Part shown: piece after piece, positions 46,104-55,560 of the stretch
Position numbering within the stretch: position 1 is the stretch's first letter
Layout: each line of letters begins with the position of its first letter
DNA from: an uncultured Ignavibacteria bacterium
Lineage (GTDB): Bacteria; Bacteroidota; Ignavibacteria; Ch128b
NCBI GenBank assembly: GCA_937944105.1
Contig: CALDZP010000054.1
Location: 1 to 64,000 of the forward strand
Direction of reading: 5' to 3'
DNA: 64,000 bases
The notes under the pieces: model-generated
The model's input: only the letters and a program-made list of their open reading frames with translations
Database searches by the model: none
What the model was told of the DNA's origin: nothing
Made by a program: the position numbers and the translations under genes

Positions 46104-46951
46104 AACAAGTAATTTTATTACTCTTACTGGCAATTATAGAACAAATTTTTGCTCAACCATATTTTTACAATAGATCAAAAACGACATTATTCCCGGAACA
46201 TAAACTTTTTGTTTCAAATTTTTCCGATCCATCTGAAGCAAAAATTGGAACTCAATTCTATCTTGAAGATAAGAATCTTCAGCTGAATATTGGGGCTGCA
46301 AAAGATCTTGTTCATCACAGAATTGATTTCAAAAATTCATTGGCCTTTGGGACTGAATTTTTTTCCTGGACATTACTTCACAGAGAAACACAATTTAGAT
46401 TTCCAGTAATTACTACTGATTATTTTTTTGGAGGGTATTTTGTTTTTTATCATTCAGGAAGAAAAATTGATTGGGTAAATCGAATTAGATTAAGTCATAT
46501 CTCTGCCCATCTATCAGATGGTTCATTTGATAAGAATCAAAATCTATGGTTAAACAATCAATTACCTTTCACATACAGTCGTGAATTTGTTCAATGGACA
46601 TCGCTATTTATTCATAAAAATTTAAAATTATATTTTGATGCTATTTATGTATTCCACTCAATACCAGAATTGAAATACAATACTATCACTGGTGCTGGAT
46701 CGGAATTTGTTTTAATTGGTTTCCCTGAAATTATTACAAAAATTTTTACCGGGTTTGATCTGAAATTTCAAAAATTATTGATTAATAAATTTGAATCCAA
46801 TAAAAATTTTTCAGCTGGGTTTATAATTGGTAATGAATGGAAAACTCATTTTCGTTTAGCTTACCAGTATTATAATGGATATAAAATCCATGGACAATTT
46901 TATACGAGCAAGATAAATCAATCATTTATAAATTTGAGTCTTATTTTGTAA
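46100..46951 (+). CDS. DUF1207-like outer-membrane protein
   Basis: The 283-residue protein has a signal peptide (LLLLLAIIEQIFAQ) and beta-rich content typical of DUF1207, with RIRLSHISAHLSDGSF near residue 132. Function in the family is unknown. It overlaps the radical SAM gene by 4 bp and shares one base with the following protease gene, so it is part of the same operon. It may be an outer-membrane partner of the glycan pathway. Confidence 0.72.
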   Translation: MKQVILLLLLAIIEQIFAQPYFYNRSKTTLFPEHKLFVSNFSDPSEAKIGTQFYLEDKNLQLNIGAAKDLVHHRIDFKNSLAFGTEFFSWTLLHRETQFRFPVITTDYFFGGYFVFYHSGRKIDWVNRIRLSHISAHLSDGSFDKNQNLWLNNQLPFTYSREFVQWTSLFIHKNLKLYFDAIYVFHSIPELKYNTITGAGSEFVLIGFPEIITKIFTGFDLKFQKLLINKFESNKNFSAGFIIGNEWKTHFRLAYQYYNGYKIHGQFYTSKINQSFINLSLIL

Positions 46952-47961
46952 TGGAAGATTATTATCAAATTAAGGAAGAAAAAGAAACAACCACAAAAGC
47001 TTTCCTATCAGGAAAGTATTCATTTTTAATAAACATTGTTCTTTTTCTTGTAACATTTTTTACTACTACTATCGCTGGAGTTTCCTGGATTGCAGGACCA
47101 GTTGCTGCTTTTAATCTTAATAATTTTCATTTGGGTTTACCTTATTCAATTTCTATTTTATTTGTCCTTGGTGTGCATGAATTTGGTCATTACTTTGCTG
47201 CAAAATATCACAAAGTAAAAGCTACACTTCCCTATTTCATACCTTTTCCAATTATGTATGGTTTTTTGAATTTTGGAACACTCGGGGCTGTAATTAAAAC
47301 AAAATCAGTCATTCCAGATAAAAAGGCAATGTTTGATATTGGAGTTGCTGGTCCTATTGCAAGTTTTATTGCATCAGTTGGTTTACTGATTTATGGATTT
47401 ACGCATTTACCAGGAATTGAATATATTATTCAAATTCATCCCGATTATTTTAGTCCTTTAAAAAATCCAGATGCTTTAGAATTAGAGTTCGGTAGCAATT
47501 TAATTTATTTAACCTTGCAGCAGCTTTTCACAAATCCAGAGATTGATTTTGTACCTCCTATGACAGAAATTTATCATTATCCATTTTTATGTGTTGGTTG
47601 GTTTGGTTTATTTGTTACTGCAATGAATTTAATTCCTGTTGGTCAACTTGATGGAGGTCATATTTCGTATTCTTTATTTTCTTACAAAACGCATCAAAGG
47701 ATTGCTGACCTGAGTTTTATTTCTCTAATTATTTTTGGAATGTTGGGTTTTGTATCGGAGTATTTTAATTGGTCTTACCCGATTGGATGGACGGGCTGGT
47801 TGTTCTGGGCTTTAATCTTGAAATTCTTTATCAAGCTTTATCATCCTGAAGTAGTTGATACAACCGAACTCGATCCAAGAAGGAAACTTATTGGATATTT
47901 TGCAATTTTTATTTTTATAGTAAGTTTTATCCCTGCACCTTTTTATATTAAATTGTCTTAA
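46951..47961 (+). CDS. Site-2 protease family (M50) intramembrane metalloprotease
   Basis: The 336-residue protein has the zinc motif HEFGH (His76, Glu77, His80) on a membrane helix and the distal LDGGH in LIPVGQLDGGHISYS. These are the zinc ligands of site-2 proteases. About seven membrane helices are visible. No PDZ domain is present, unlike RseP. Such proteases release membrane-bound regulators. Its adjacency to the ECF sigma factor is not close (38 kb), so target is unknown. The ATG overlaps the preceding stop by one base. Confidence 0.85.
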   Translation: MEDYYQIKEEKETTTKAFLSGKYSFLINIVLFLVTFFTTTIAGVSWIAGPVAAFNLNNFHLGLPYSISILFVLGVHEFGHYFAAKYHKVKATLPYFIPFPIMYGFLNFGTLGAVIKTKSVIPDKKAMFDIGVAGPIASFIASVGLLIYGFTHLPGIEYIIQIHPDYFSPLKNPDALELEFGSNLIYLTLQQLFTNPEIDFVPPMTEIYHYPFLCVGWFGLFVTAMNLIPVGQLDGGHISYSLFSYKTHQRIADLSFISLIIFGMLGFVSEYFNWSYPIGWTGWLFWALILKFFIKLYHPEVVDTTELDPRRKLIGYFAIFIFIVSFIPAPFYIKLS

Positions 47962-47980
47962 TAAATTAAAGTAAAGCATA

Positions 47981-48454
47981 ATGTTAATTAGATGTATAAA
48001 TAAATTTTATCTGCCAATAGTTTTATTCCTTTATGGGATATTAATATCAGGATGCGAAAAAAAATATTCAGAAGTTATTGATCCAGTTCAGAATGTCCCA
48101 CCAATTATTCGTAATCTTCAAGCACCTGATACATTAACGCTTCATCAAAGCGATACTTTGAAAATTATTATAAGTGTAGAGGTTTATGATCCAGACGGGA
48201 AAGATGATATAAAAAATGTCTATTTTAATTCTTATTTGCCCGATGGTTCCCCATCAAGAAGCAATCCAATTTATCTTTACGATGATGGAAATTTACAAAT
48301 GAATGGAGATTATTTAGCAAATGATGGAATCTATTCACGAATAATAATTCTTCCACCAACTACTCCAAAAGGAAAATACCGTTTTGATTTTCAAGCTATC
48401 GATAAAAAAAATGAAACAAGTAATATAATATCACATAATATAGTTGTAAAATGA
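47981..48454 (+). CDS. Lipoprotein, Ig-like fold, unknown function
   Basis: This 157-residue protein has a lipobox (LYGILISGC, Cys about 25) and a beta-rich body (IIISVEVYDPDGKDDIKNVYFNS, YDDGNLQMNGDYLANDGIYSR, GKYRFDFQAIDKKNETSN). The layout fits a bacterial Ig-like or cadherin-like domain. It overlaps the next gene's ATG by 4 bp, so it probably acts with that exported Asp-box protein. Confidence 0.65.
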   Translation: MLIRCINKFYLPIVLFLYGILISGCEKKYSEVIDPVQNVPPIIRNLQAPDTLTLHQSDTLKIIISVEVYDPDGKDDIKNVYFNSYLPDGSPSRSNPIYLYDDGNLQMNGDYLANDGIYSRIIILPPTTPKGKYRFDFQAIDKKNETSNIISHNIVVK

Positions 48455-50016
48455 AGAAGATAACTCTTTTAATTCTTTCAGTTTTTATTCATATATATGC
48501 ACAAAACATTCCTTATACCTATTTGCTTGATCAGGAAAAGCAATTAATGAAAACTTCTTCTACTTCACCAGTTCAATTAGGGAATTCAATTACTGATATA
48601 GTTGTGGCTGGTGATACAGTTATACTTGGAACTGGAAAAGGTTTGAGCATCAGTTATGATAGAGGTGAGAACTGGTATAATTTTTATGGTCATCCAGATT
48701 TTGGTACTGAAAGTATTTCTGCTGTAGCTTATAAGAATGGTTATATCTGGGTTGCAACTGCACATTCTGTGGAAAGAGATCAACAAATTTTGCCTGAAGG
48801 AAGTGGATTGAGATATTCATCTGATGGTGGAAAAACGTGGAATAAAATTTCACAACCTGTCGATCATAAGGATTCAAACAAAGTTATTTATGGGATTAAT
48901 GTTCTAAATGCTTTACCAATTACAACAACAATAAGTAATATTACTTACGATATTGGATTAACAAGTGATGCAATCTGGATTACATCGTTTGCTGGCGGAT
49001 TAAGGAAATCAACGGATTTAGGAAAAACATGGCAAAGAGTTGTTTTACCTCCGGATTATCTTGATACCATTAAACCAACAGAAAGTTATAACTTCACACT
49101 TTCACCAACGAGTGGAAATCTTGGTTATGAAAACAATTTAAATCATAGAGTTTTTTCGATTTATGTTCAAGATGATTCGACAATTTTTGTTGGAACAGCA
49201 AATGGAATAAACAAATCAACTGATGGGGGAAAGAGCTGGATAAAATATACAAAACAAAATCAAACAAATCATATTTCTGGAAATTTTGTCGTTGCCATTA
49301 GTGGAACAAAATATCAGGGGAAAGATTACATTTATGCTGCAACTTGGAAAGCTGAAGACTTGACAGAAGAATATGGAATTTCCATTTCTTCAGATGGTGG
49401 TTCAAATTGGTTTATTTCGAATAAGGGAGTAAGAATTCATAACTTTGGTTTTTATAATAAATACGCTTATGCGGCTGGTTCAACAGGACTTTTTAGAAGC
49501 GATAATTATGGATTAGATTGGGTTAAAGCACCAACGATTGTTGATTCTTTAACTAGGCAAAGAATTTTAACCTCAACATTTTATTCGGTGAACACTCAGG
49601 ATAATTTAATCTGGGCAGGTTCAAATGAGGGTCTTGCACGAACATATGAAACAGGTTTTCCATGGAGTGCTCCATGGCGAGTTTATCTTGCGTATGTTCC
49701 TGTTAGAAATAGAAATGAAACTTATGTATATCCTAACCCTTTTGATCCAGAAGGGGACATTTTGAAAATTAAGTATACAACAAATGGTCAGGATGAAAAA
49801 GTAACAATAAGAATCTTTGATTTTGGAATGAATCTGGTGAAAACCATTATTCAAAATGCTCCGAGAAGTGGTGCTATTGATCAACGAATTCAACAAACTG
49901 AATTCTGGAATGGTAAAGATGAATTTGGAAATATTGTTAGTAATGGTGTTTATTTTTACTCTGTTCAAATTGGTAACGATGAACCTATCTGGGGAAAAAT
50001 ACTTGTGATTAGATGA
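48451..50016 (+). CDS. Exported Asp-box (BNR) repeat protein with type IX sorting-like C-terminus
   Basis: The 521-residue protein has a signal peptide and at least five Asp-box repeats: SYDRGENWYNF, SSDGGKTWNKI, STDLGKTWQRV, STDGGKSWIKY and SSDGGSNWFIS. These mark a beta-propeller like sialidases or VPS10 domains. The last 85 residues (YVYPNPFDPEGDILKIKY, then IRIFDFGMNLVKT, ending in ISNGVYFYSVQIGND-type strands) match the FlgD-like/type IX C-terminal sorting domain. It is likely secreted and possibly anchored at the surface. No catalytic sialidase residues were identified. Confidence 0.8.
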   Translation: MKKITLLILSVFIHIYAQNIPYTYLLDQEKQLMKTSSTSPVQLGNSITDIVVAGDTVILGTGKGLSISYDRGENWYNFYGHPDFGTESISAVAYKNGYIWVATAHSVERDQQILPEGSGLRYSSDGGKTWNKISQPVDHKDSNKVIYGINVLNALPITTTISNITYDIGLTSDAIWITSFAGGLRKSTDLGKTWQRVVLPPDYLDTIKPTESYNFTLSPTSGNLGYENNLNHRVFSIYVQDDSTIFVGTANGINKSTDGGKSWIKYTKQNQTNHISGNFVVAISGTKYQGKDYIYAATWKAEDLTEEYGISISSDGGSNWFISNKGVRIHNFGFYNKYAYAAGSTGLFRSDNYGLDWVKAPTIVDSLTRQRILTSTFYSVNTQDNLIWAGSNEGLARTYETGFPWSAPWRVYLAYVPVRNRNETYVYPNPFDPEGDILKIKYTTNGQDEKVTIRIFDFGMNLVKTIIQNAPRSGAIDQRIQQTEFWNGKDEFGNIVSNGVYFYSVQIGNDEPIWGKILVIR

Positions 50017-50104
50017 GATGAAATATAAATCTTGTTTCAAAATGAATTTTGATTCATTATTTCCTCAAAATATTAAAGAAGAAAAAATAAATTTGTATTA
50101 AAAA

Positions 50105-51175
50105 ATGAGAAAAGAATTTCTTTTAATTAAGTTTGAAAGCTTTAAATTTACTTCTAGTGGCAGTTTAATATTGGAAGTATTGAAGATTAATCTTCTTGTG
50201 ATTCTTATGTCTTTTAATCTGTTTGCACAACCAAAAACATCACAGATTTCTTCTCTTCCTGGTGGCTTTTCAAGAATGGGATTTGCTGCTCGAGGTATGG
50301 CTATGGGTAATGCTATGACATCAGTTACAACCGGGTCGGTTAATTCCTATTATAACCCGGCACTTAATCCTTTCATTAATGATAATTTGATTCAGTTTGG
50401 TTTATCTTTTCTCTCTCTTGATAGGAAATTAAACTTTGTTCAGTTAAGTAAAAGTTTTACTCAATATAAAAGAGATTCTTATGGTAATAAAACTGATGAA
50501 ATTTATTCTCGTGCAGGAGTTACTTTTGGTTTAATAAATTCAGGAGTTAACAATATTGATGGCAGAGACAATAGCGGAATTAAAACCAGAAATTATTCAA
50601 CTTCAGAAAATTTATTTTTCCTTTCTGTTGGTATAAATCCTTCAGAAAAATTGAGTGTAGGAGTTACTGCAAAGTATTATCATTATTCTCTTTTTGATAA
50701 AATGACCTCAACTGCCGTCGGTTTTGATATTGGTATGATTTATAAAATTTTTGATAACTTAACTTTTGGTGGTTTCATTGGTGATATGAATTCAAAATAT
50801 AGATGGGATTCCACTCCTCTTTACTCGGAAGAAGGGAATAATTTCTATGATTATTTCCCGGTTTTGAAAAGAGCTGGATTAAGTTATTTATTACCAGAAT
50901 CTTTTGGGATTGTATCTTTAGATTTTGAAATGACAAGTTATAATACAAAAATATTGAGGGGAGGCACTGAAGTTAATCTCGCTGAATTCTTTAAGATAAG
51001 AGCTGGTGTTGATCGAATTAATCTTGATAATTCTGATATGATTCCAAAAATTTCTTTTGGTTTTGGTTTGAATCATAAATTATTTGATAAATTTTTTGAA
51101 ATAAATTATGCATTTGTTACAGAACCTTACTCTCCAATGGATCAACACATCTTAACAATTGGAATTAGATTATGA
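50105..51175 (+). CDS. PorV-like outer-membrane protein, first of two
   Basis: The 356-residue protein has an N-terminal signal, then GFSRMGFAARGMAMGNAMTS and NSYYNPALNPFINDN, the UPF0164/PorV-type hallmark. Strand-rich sequence ends in QHILTIGIRL. It lies downstream of the Asp-box protein by 88 bp and overlaps the next PorV-like gene by 4 bp. The initiator may be further downstream, since the region before the signal-like segment (residues 1-25) is unusually long. It may shuttle or anchor type IX cargo, inferred from family and position. Confidence 0.75.
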   Translation: MRKEFLLIKFESFKFTSSGSLILEVLKINLLVILMSFNLFAQPKTSQISSLPGGFSRMGFAARGMAMGNAMTSVTTGSVNSYYNPALNPFINDNLIQFGLSFLSLDRKLNFVQLSKSFTQYKRDSYGNKTDEIYSRAGVTFGLINSGVNNIDGRDNSGIKTRNYSTSENLFFLSVGINPSEKLSVGVTAKYYHYSLFDKMTSTAVGFDIGMIYKIFDNLTFGGFIGDMNSKYRWDSTPLYSEEGNNFYDYFPVLKRAGLSYLLPESFGIVSLDFEMTSYNTKILRGGTEVNLAEFFKIRAGVDRINLDNSDMIPKISFGFGLNHKLFDKFFEINYAFVTEPYSPMDQHILTIGIRL

Positions 51176-52068
51176 AAACTCTAATTTTTTTATTCATCTT
51201 TTTAAGTTCAAATATTTTTGCGCAAAATGCGGGAACAACGGGTTATAGCTTTCTAAAAATTGGAATCGGTGCTGCCGAGTTAAGTCTTTCTGAAGCAACC
51301 TCAGCAAGATTCAATTCACCATTTTCGTTGACTTATAATCCAGCTTTATTAAGTGAATCTTCAATTTCCTCAATCGGGTTAATGCACAATGAATGGATTA
51401 AAGATTTAAGAACTGAATTTTTAATAGGCAATTCTGAAGTTTTTGGAATTCCATTTTTTATCGCAATAAATTCAACAAGAATTTCTCAGATTGAAATTAG
51501 AACTCGACCAGGAGAACCTGAAGGTTTTTTTGATGCTCATTATTTTTTTGGTGGAATAGGGACGGCATTAAATTTATGGAATGAACTTTCAGCTGGTATT
51601 CAATTCAAATATCTTTACGAAAACATTTATGTAGATGAATCAAATGGTTATGCTTTTGATTTTGGTTTATTTAAGAGAAATTTAATTGAAAATGTTAATG
51701 CAGGAATAAGTTTAAGAAATTTTGGTAAAGTTAATAAGCTTTCGTCCGAGAGCACTCAATTACCTTCAGAAATTAGGTTTGGTATAAGTTATTCTGGGGA
51801 TCTTTCCTTAAGTATGTTTAGATTTTATCCTTCTTTTGATATTCAAAAATTTTGGGGTTACGATAAAATAGGATTATTGTTAGGAATTGAATCGATTTAT
51901 GATAATTTGATTTCAATTAGATTGGGTTACAATTCTGCCAGAGATTTAAATAATTTTTCTTTTGGATTGGGACTTAAGTACAAATTAATCTCATTTGATT
52001 ATGCTTTAATTCCATTCAAAGAGAATTTTGGTAATGCGAATGTACTATCAATTAGTTTAAAACTATGA
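51172..52068 (+). CDS. PorV-like outer-membrane protein, second of two
   Basis: The 298-residue protein has a signal peptide (LIFLFIFLSSNIFA) and begins AGTTGYSFLKIGIGAAELSLSEA, with SLTYNPALLSES shortly after. These match PorV/PorQ members. It continues as barrel strands and ends in LSISLKL. It differs considerably from the first PorV-like protein, so the pair is not a recent duplication. It overlaps both neighbouring genes by 4 bp. Confidence 0.78.
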   Translation: MKTLIFLFIFLSSNIFAQNAGTTGYSFLKIGIGAAELSLSEATSARFNSPFSLTYNPALLSESSISSIGLMHNEWIKDLRTEFLIGNSEVFGIPFFIAINSTRISQIEIRTRPGEPEGFFDAHYFFGGIGTALNLWNELSAGIQFKYLYENIYVDESNGYAFDFGLFKRNLIENVNAGISLRNFGKVNKLSSESTQLPSEIRFGISYSGDLSLSMFRFYPSFDIQKFWGYDKIGLLLGIESIYDNLISIRLGYNSARDLNNFSFGLGLKYKLISFDYALIPFKENFGNANVLSISLKL

Positions 52069-53039
52069 TAAAGCTTGTAGAATTTAATCAGTCTAAAATT
52101 ACCACCGAAGAATGGGATCAATTTGTTGAAAATTCAGATAATGGTACAATTTTTCATCGAAGAGATTTCTTGAACTATCATCCACCAGAGAGATTCAAAG
52201 ATAATTCACTTGTTTTTCTTAAAGGGGAAAAGTTGTTTGCCGTTTTTCCTGCAGTTGATTTTGAATTGAATGGTGAGAGAATTTTATATTCTCATCGTGG
52301 AGCAAGTTACGGTTCATTTGTTTATGAATCATCTTTAAATATTAAAGATGCATTTAATCTTGTTGAACAATTAATTGATTATGGAAAAAAGAAAAAATTT
52401 GACAAAATAATTTTAACTCTTCCACCAATTATCTATTGTTCCCGGATTTCAAATTATATTGATTTTGCACTTTACAGAAATGGTTTTCAATATCTTAAAA
52501 GAGAAATATCAAGTGTTGTTTCTCTCGATTTTGAAAGCGATAAACTTTTAGAAACATTTAGACCTGAGGCAAGGACTGCTCTTAAAAAGTCTCTCAAGTT
52601 AGGAGTGGAAATTGCAGAAACCGATCGATTCGAAGAATATTATGAGATCTTGAAAAACAATCTTAAAATGCGACACAATGTGAATCCTACTCATTCCCTA
52701 GACGAATTAATAAAATTAAAAAATATGTTTCCTACTCGAATCAGGTTATTTGGTGCATTTGTAAAGTCCAAACTTATTGCTGGTGTGTGCAACTTCTCAG
52801 CGAATTCAAAGGTAGTACTGGCATTTTATATTTCACACAATGAAGATTATCAAGAATATCGTCCTGTGAATCTTTTATTTTATGAGATCTTACGTCGGTC
52901 TAAATCTGATGGCTTTAAATATTTAGATTTTGGAATTTTTACAGTGAATATGGAACCAAACTGGGGACTTGGTAGATTTAAAGAAAATTTTGGAGCTCGA
53001 GGAATATTTAGAGACACATTTCAACTTAGCTTAAAATAA
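52065..53039 (+). CDS. FemAB-like GNAT-fold acyltransferase
   Basis: The 324-residue protein resembles the BioF2/FemAB-like acetyltransferase domain. It has NGTIFHRRDFLNYHP near residue 26, LETFRPEARTALKKSLKLGVEI near 165 and YEILRRSKSDGFKYLDFGIF near 270. Such proteins transfer amino acids or acyl groups onto peptidoglycan or surface polysaccharides. It overlaps the PorV-like gene by 4 bp and is followed by a glycosyltransferase, so a role in surface polysaccharide decoration is likely. Confidence 0.75.
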   Translation: MIKLVEFNQSKITTEEWDQFVENSDNGTIFHRRDFLNYHPPERFKDNSLVFLKGEKLFAVFPAVDFELNGERILYSHRGASYGSFVYESSLNIKDAFNLVEQLIDYGKKKKFDKIILTLPPIIYCSRISNYIDFALYRNGFQYLKREISSVVSLDFESDKLLETFRPEARTALKKSLKLGVEIAETDRFEEYYEILKNNLKMRHNVNPTHSLDELIKLKNMFPTRIRLFGAFVKSKLIAGVCNFSANSKVVLAFYISHNEDYQEYRPVNLLFYEILRRSKSDGFKYLDFGIFTVNMEPNWGLGRFKENFGARGIFRDTFQLSLK

Positions 53040-53042
53040 TTA

Positions 53043-54131
53043 ATGCTTAAAATTTTACATATTGCTGTAGAAAATTTTGCTGGTGTCCCTCTTTCATTTG
53101 TTAAAATGCACAGGGCTATGGGGGACAAATCTTTACTCGTCACTTTTTATAAAACCAAACAGGAATTTCCGGAAGAGTTATCACTGGATTTTAAGATTCC
53201 AAGAAATTTTTTTGCTAATTTATGGAGGCAGATTAAAATCACTAAAAATGTTTTATCGATCGAAAAAAAGGAAAAAACTTATCCATTATATTTCGAACCT
53301 AAAAATTTTCTTGAATCTTTATTCTTTGATATAAGAGAATCCATAAGAAGAAAAAAAATTTACGAGTTTATTGAAAAGCATCACCTCAATGAATTTGACA
53401 TAATTCATTATGACGGGGGAATGGATTTCTTTCGTGACTCTCATATCGCCAAACAATGGAAAATCGATGGTAAGAAAATTGTTTGTTGTTATTTTGGAAG
53501 TGACTTACGTTCCCGTGGATTAATGAGAGAGCTTGATAAAATTTCCGATTTAAACTTGACTTCCGAATTTGATCACCTCGAAATGCATCCTGATATACAT
53601 TATATATTTTATCCTTACGAAGGAGATGATTTACCTGAGAGAATTCCAAATGAGTCAAATAAAGTTAGAATAGTTCATTCACCTACGAATAGAAAATTTA
53701 AAGGAACGGATCTAATTCTTAAAGTTATCAAAGAGATAAAAAAGGATAGAGATATAGAATTCTTTTTGTTAGAGAATCTTCCAAGACATGAAGTATTAAA
53801 AATAAAAGCAACCTGTGATATTTGTATTGATCAGGTGGGTGGTAAATATGGTGGAACTGGTTATGGAAAGAGTGGACTTGAAAGTTTAGCTATGGGGATT
53901 CCTACAGTAACAAACATGACCGATACTTATCAAAAATTCTTAAAAGAAAATCCTTTCGTTGTTGCAAATAATGAAAAGGAATTGAAAGATAAATTGATCG
54001 AACTTATCGATAATAAAAATCTTCGTGAAGAAATTGGTAAACTCTCGATTGATTGGGTTAAAAAATATCATTCCTACAAGAGTGTAAATGACCAGCTTTT
54101 AAATCTTTATAAACAGCATGGTATTCTCTAA
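53043..54131 (+). CDS. Glycosyltransferase (GT4-like)
   Basis: The 362-residue protein has the GT-B fold features. ILHIAVENFAGVPLSFVKMHR opens the N-terminal half, and VRIVHSPTNRKFKGTDLILKVIKEI opens the C-terminal half. TGYGKSGLESLAMGIPTV near 280 includes the Glu that contacts the donor in GT4 enzymes. The acceptor is unknown. Its end overlaps the flippase start by 14 bp. Confidence 0.82.
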   Translation: MLKILHIAVENFAGVPLSFVKMHRAMGDKSLLVTFYKTKQEFPEELSLDFKIPRNFFANLWRQIKITKNVLSIEKKEKTYPLYFEPKNFLESLFFDIRESIRRKKIYEFIEKHHLNEFDIIHYDGGMDFFRDSHIAKQWKIDGKKIVCCYFGSDLRSRGLMRELDKISDLNLTSEFDHLEMHPDIHYIFYPYEGDDLPERIPNESNKVRIVHSPTNRKFKGTDLILKVIKEIKKDRDIEFFLLENLPRHEVLKIKATCDICIDQVGGKYGGTGYGKSGLESLAMGIPTVTNMTDTYQKFLKENPFVVANNEKELKDKLIELIDNKNLREEIGKLSIDWVKKYHSYKSVNDQLLNLYKQHGIL

Positions 54132-55560
54132 AAAAAATAAGAGTGTCTTTTCTCACACCTTGATTTATACATTTGGAAATTTTTTTTCTCGTGGATTAAG
54201 TTTTATACTCCTTCCAGTTTACAGTCATTTTATTTCACCATCTGAATTTGGAATTTATTCAGTTATAATATCTATTTTAACGATTGCTTCTACAATTTTT
54301 AATTTCGGTCTACCAGGCATATTTGTAAAAAAATTATCTGAACTCAACTCATTAGATTCAAAGAAAAAATTTTTTTCAAATGTGATCTCTGGAATAACAA
54401 TTGTTAACCTGCCTATTATATTATTTGTTATGTTATTTTCTGAAAAGTTAAGTCTCCTTATCATCGGTAATGAGAATTATGCACTCGAAATAATTTTAGG
54501 ATTTATATCAGTATATTCATTGAATTATTCTTATTACTTTTCTGTTTTTTTCATAGCAAATGAAAATTCAAAAAAATATGTCTTCATAAATTCAACTGCC
54601 GCAGTACTAAATTTTATTCTTAATATTTTTCTTGTGACAATATTAAGATTGGGAATAAATGGAATATTTATTTCGCAAATTATTAGTTCTATGCTTGTCA
54701 TTATTATGTCAAAAGAAATAATTAAATATTATTTCAGCTTTGAACTTGATTTCAAGTATTTGATACCGATTATGATTGTTTCGTTTCCGCTTTTACTTTC
54801 AGGTATTTTTTCAATTATTGTTGAATTAATTGATCGTTTACTTGTATTAAAATTTCTTGGCGAAATACAGGCAGGGATATATTCTTTTGGTTATCGATTA
54901 GCTTTAATTTTTAATTTGTTTGTTTTATCCTTTAAGACAGCCTGGATCCCACACTACTTCAATCTAAAAAATCAGACCGATGAAGAAAAATCCATACATC
55001 TCGGCAAGGTATTTACAAAACTTATCTTTATATCATCTATTTTAATTTTATGCATTCAAATGGTAATATATTTTCTATTTCAGATAGAAATAGATTCATT
55101 CCGATTCTTTGATAAATCTTACTATGAAACTACAGGATTTATAATTTATGTGATGATAGGATATTTTTTCAGCTTGCTAATGGGATTCTACTCAATAGCT
55201 CCTTACAAGTCTAATAAAACAATTCACTTTTTAATATCTGATTTAATTGCTGTGATACTTAATCTTGCATTAAATTTTATTCTTATTCCCAAGATAGGTA
55301 TTAAAGGAGCAGCATTATCAACAATGCTTGCCTTTGGGGGTGGATGTGTTTATCTTTTATATTACTCACGAAAAATTATTAAGGTTAAGTATGAATTAGG
55401 GAAAATTATATTGATATTCTTCTTAATTTCTATGGCTTATCTTTCATTTGAAGTGTTTAAAAATATTTACTCCTTTATCAGTATCATATGTGTATTATTA
55501 GTAGTTGGAATTAAACTGGGATTAATAGGCGAAAATTTTAAAAATTTATTAAAGGTTTAA
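54118..55560 (+). CDS. Wzx-type polysaccharide flippase (MATE/MOP superfamily)
   Basis: The 480-residue protein has about twelve to fourteen membrane helices and the N-terminal pattern HTLIYTFGNFFSRGLSFILLPVYSHFISPSEFGIYS. That pattern is typical of oligosaccharide flippases in O-antigen or capsule pathways. A second segment, PKIGIKGAALSTMLAF, matches the family near residue 390. It works with the flanking glycosyltransferases in moving lipid-linked repeat units across the membrane. It converges with the next glycosyltransferase, whose end overlaps its own by 12 bp. Confidence 0.86.
   Translation: MVFSKKNKSVFSHTLIYTFGNFFSRGLSFILLPVYSHFISPSEFGIYSVIISILTIASTIFNFGLPGIFVKKLSELNSLDSKKKFFSNVISGITIVNLPIILFVMLFSEKLSLLIIGNENYALEIILGFISVYSLNYSYYFSVFFIANENSKKYVFINSTAAVLNFILNIFLVTILRLGINGIFISQIISSMLVIIMSKEIIKYYFSFELDFKYLIPIMIVSFPLLLSGIFSIIVELIDRLLVLKFLGEIQAGIYSFGYRLALIFNLFVLSFKTAWIPHYFNLKNQTDEEKSIHLGKVFTKLIFISSILILCIQMVIYFLFQIEIDSFRFFDKSYYETTGFIIYVMIGYFFSLLMGFYSIAPYKSNKTIHFLISDLIAVILNLALNFILIPKIGIKGAALSTMLAFGGGCVYLLYYSRKIIKVKYELGKIILIFFLISMAYLSFEVFKNIYSFISIICVLLVVGIKLGLIGENFKNLLKV

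Noticed and set aside
49621-50040. 139-residue open frame on the minus strand opposite the Asp-box gene
   Set aside because: It overlaps the conserved sorting-domain end of the plus-strand gene and shows no recognisable features.
50041-50058. AATGAAT / ATTCATT hairpin after the Asp-box gene
   Set aside because: The stem is only 7 bp of AT pairs and no T-run follows, so a terminator call is not supported.
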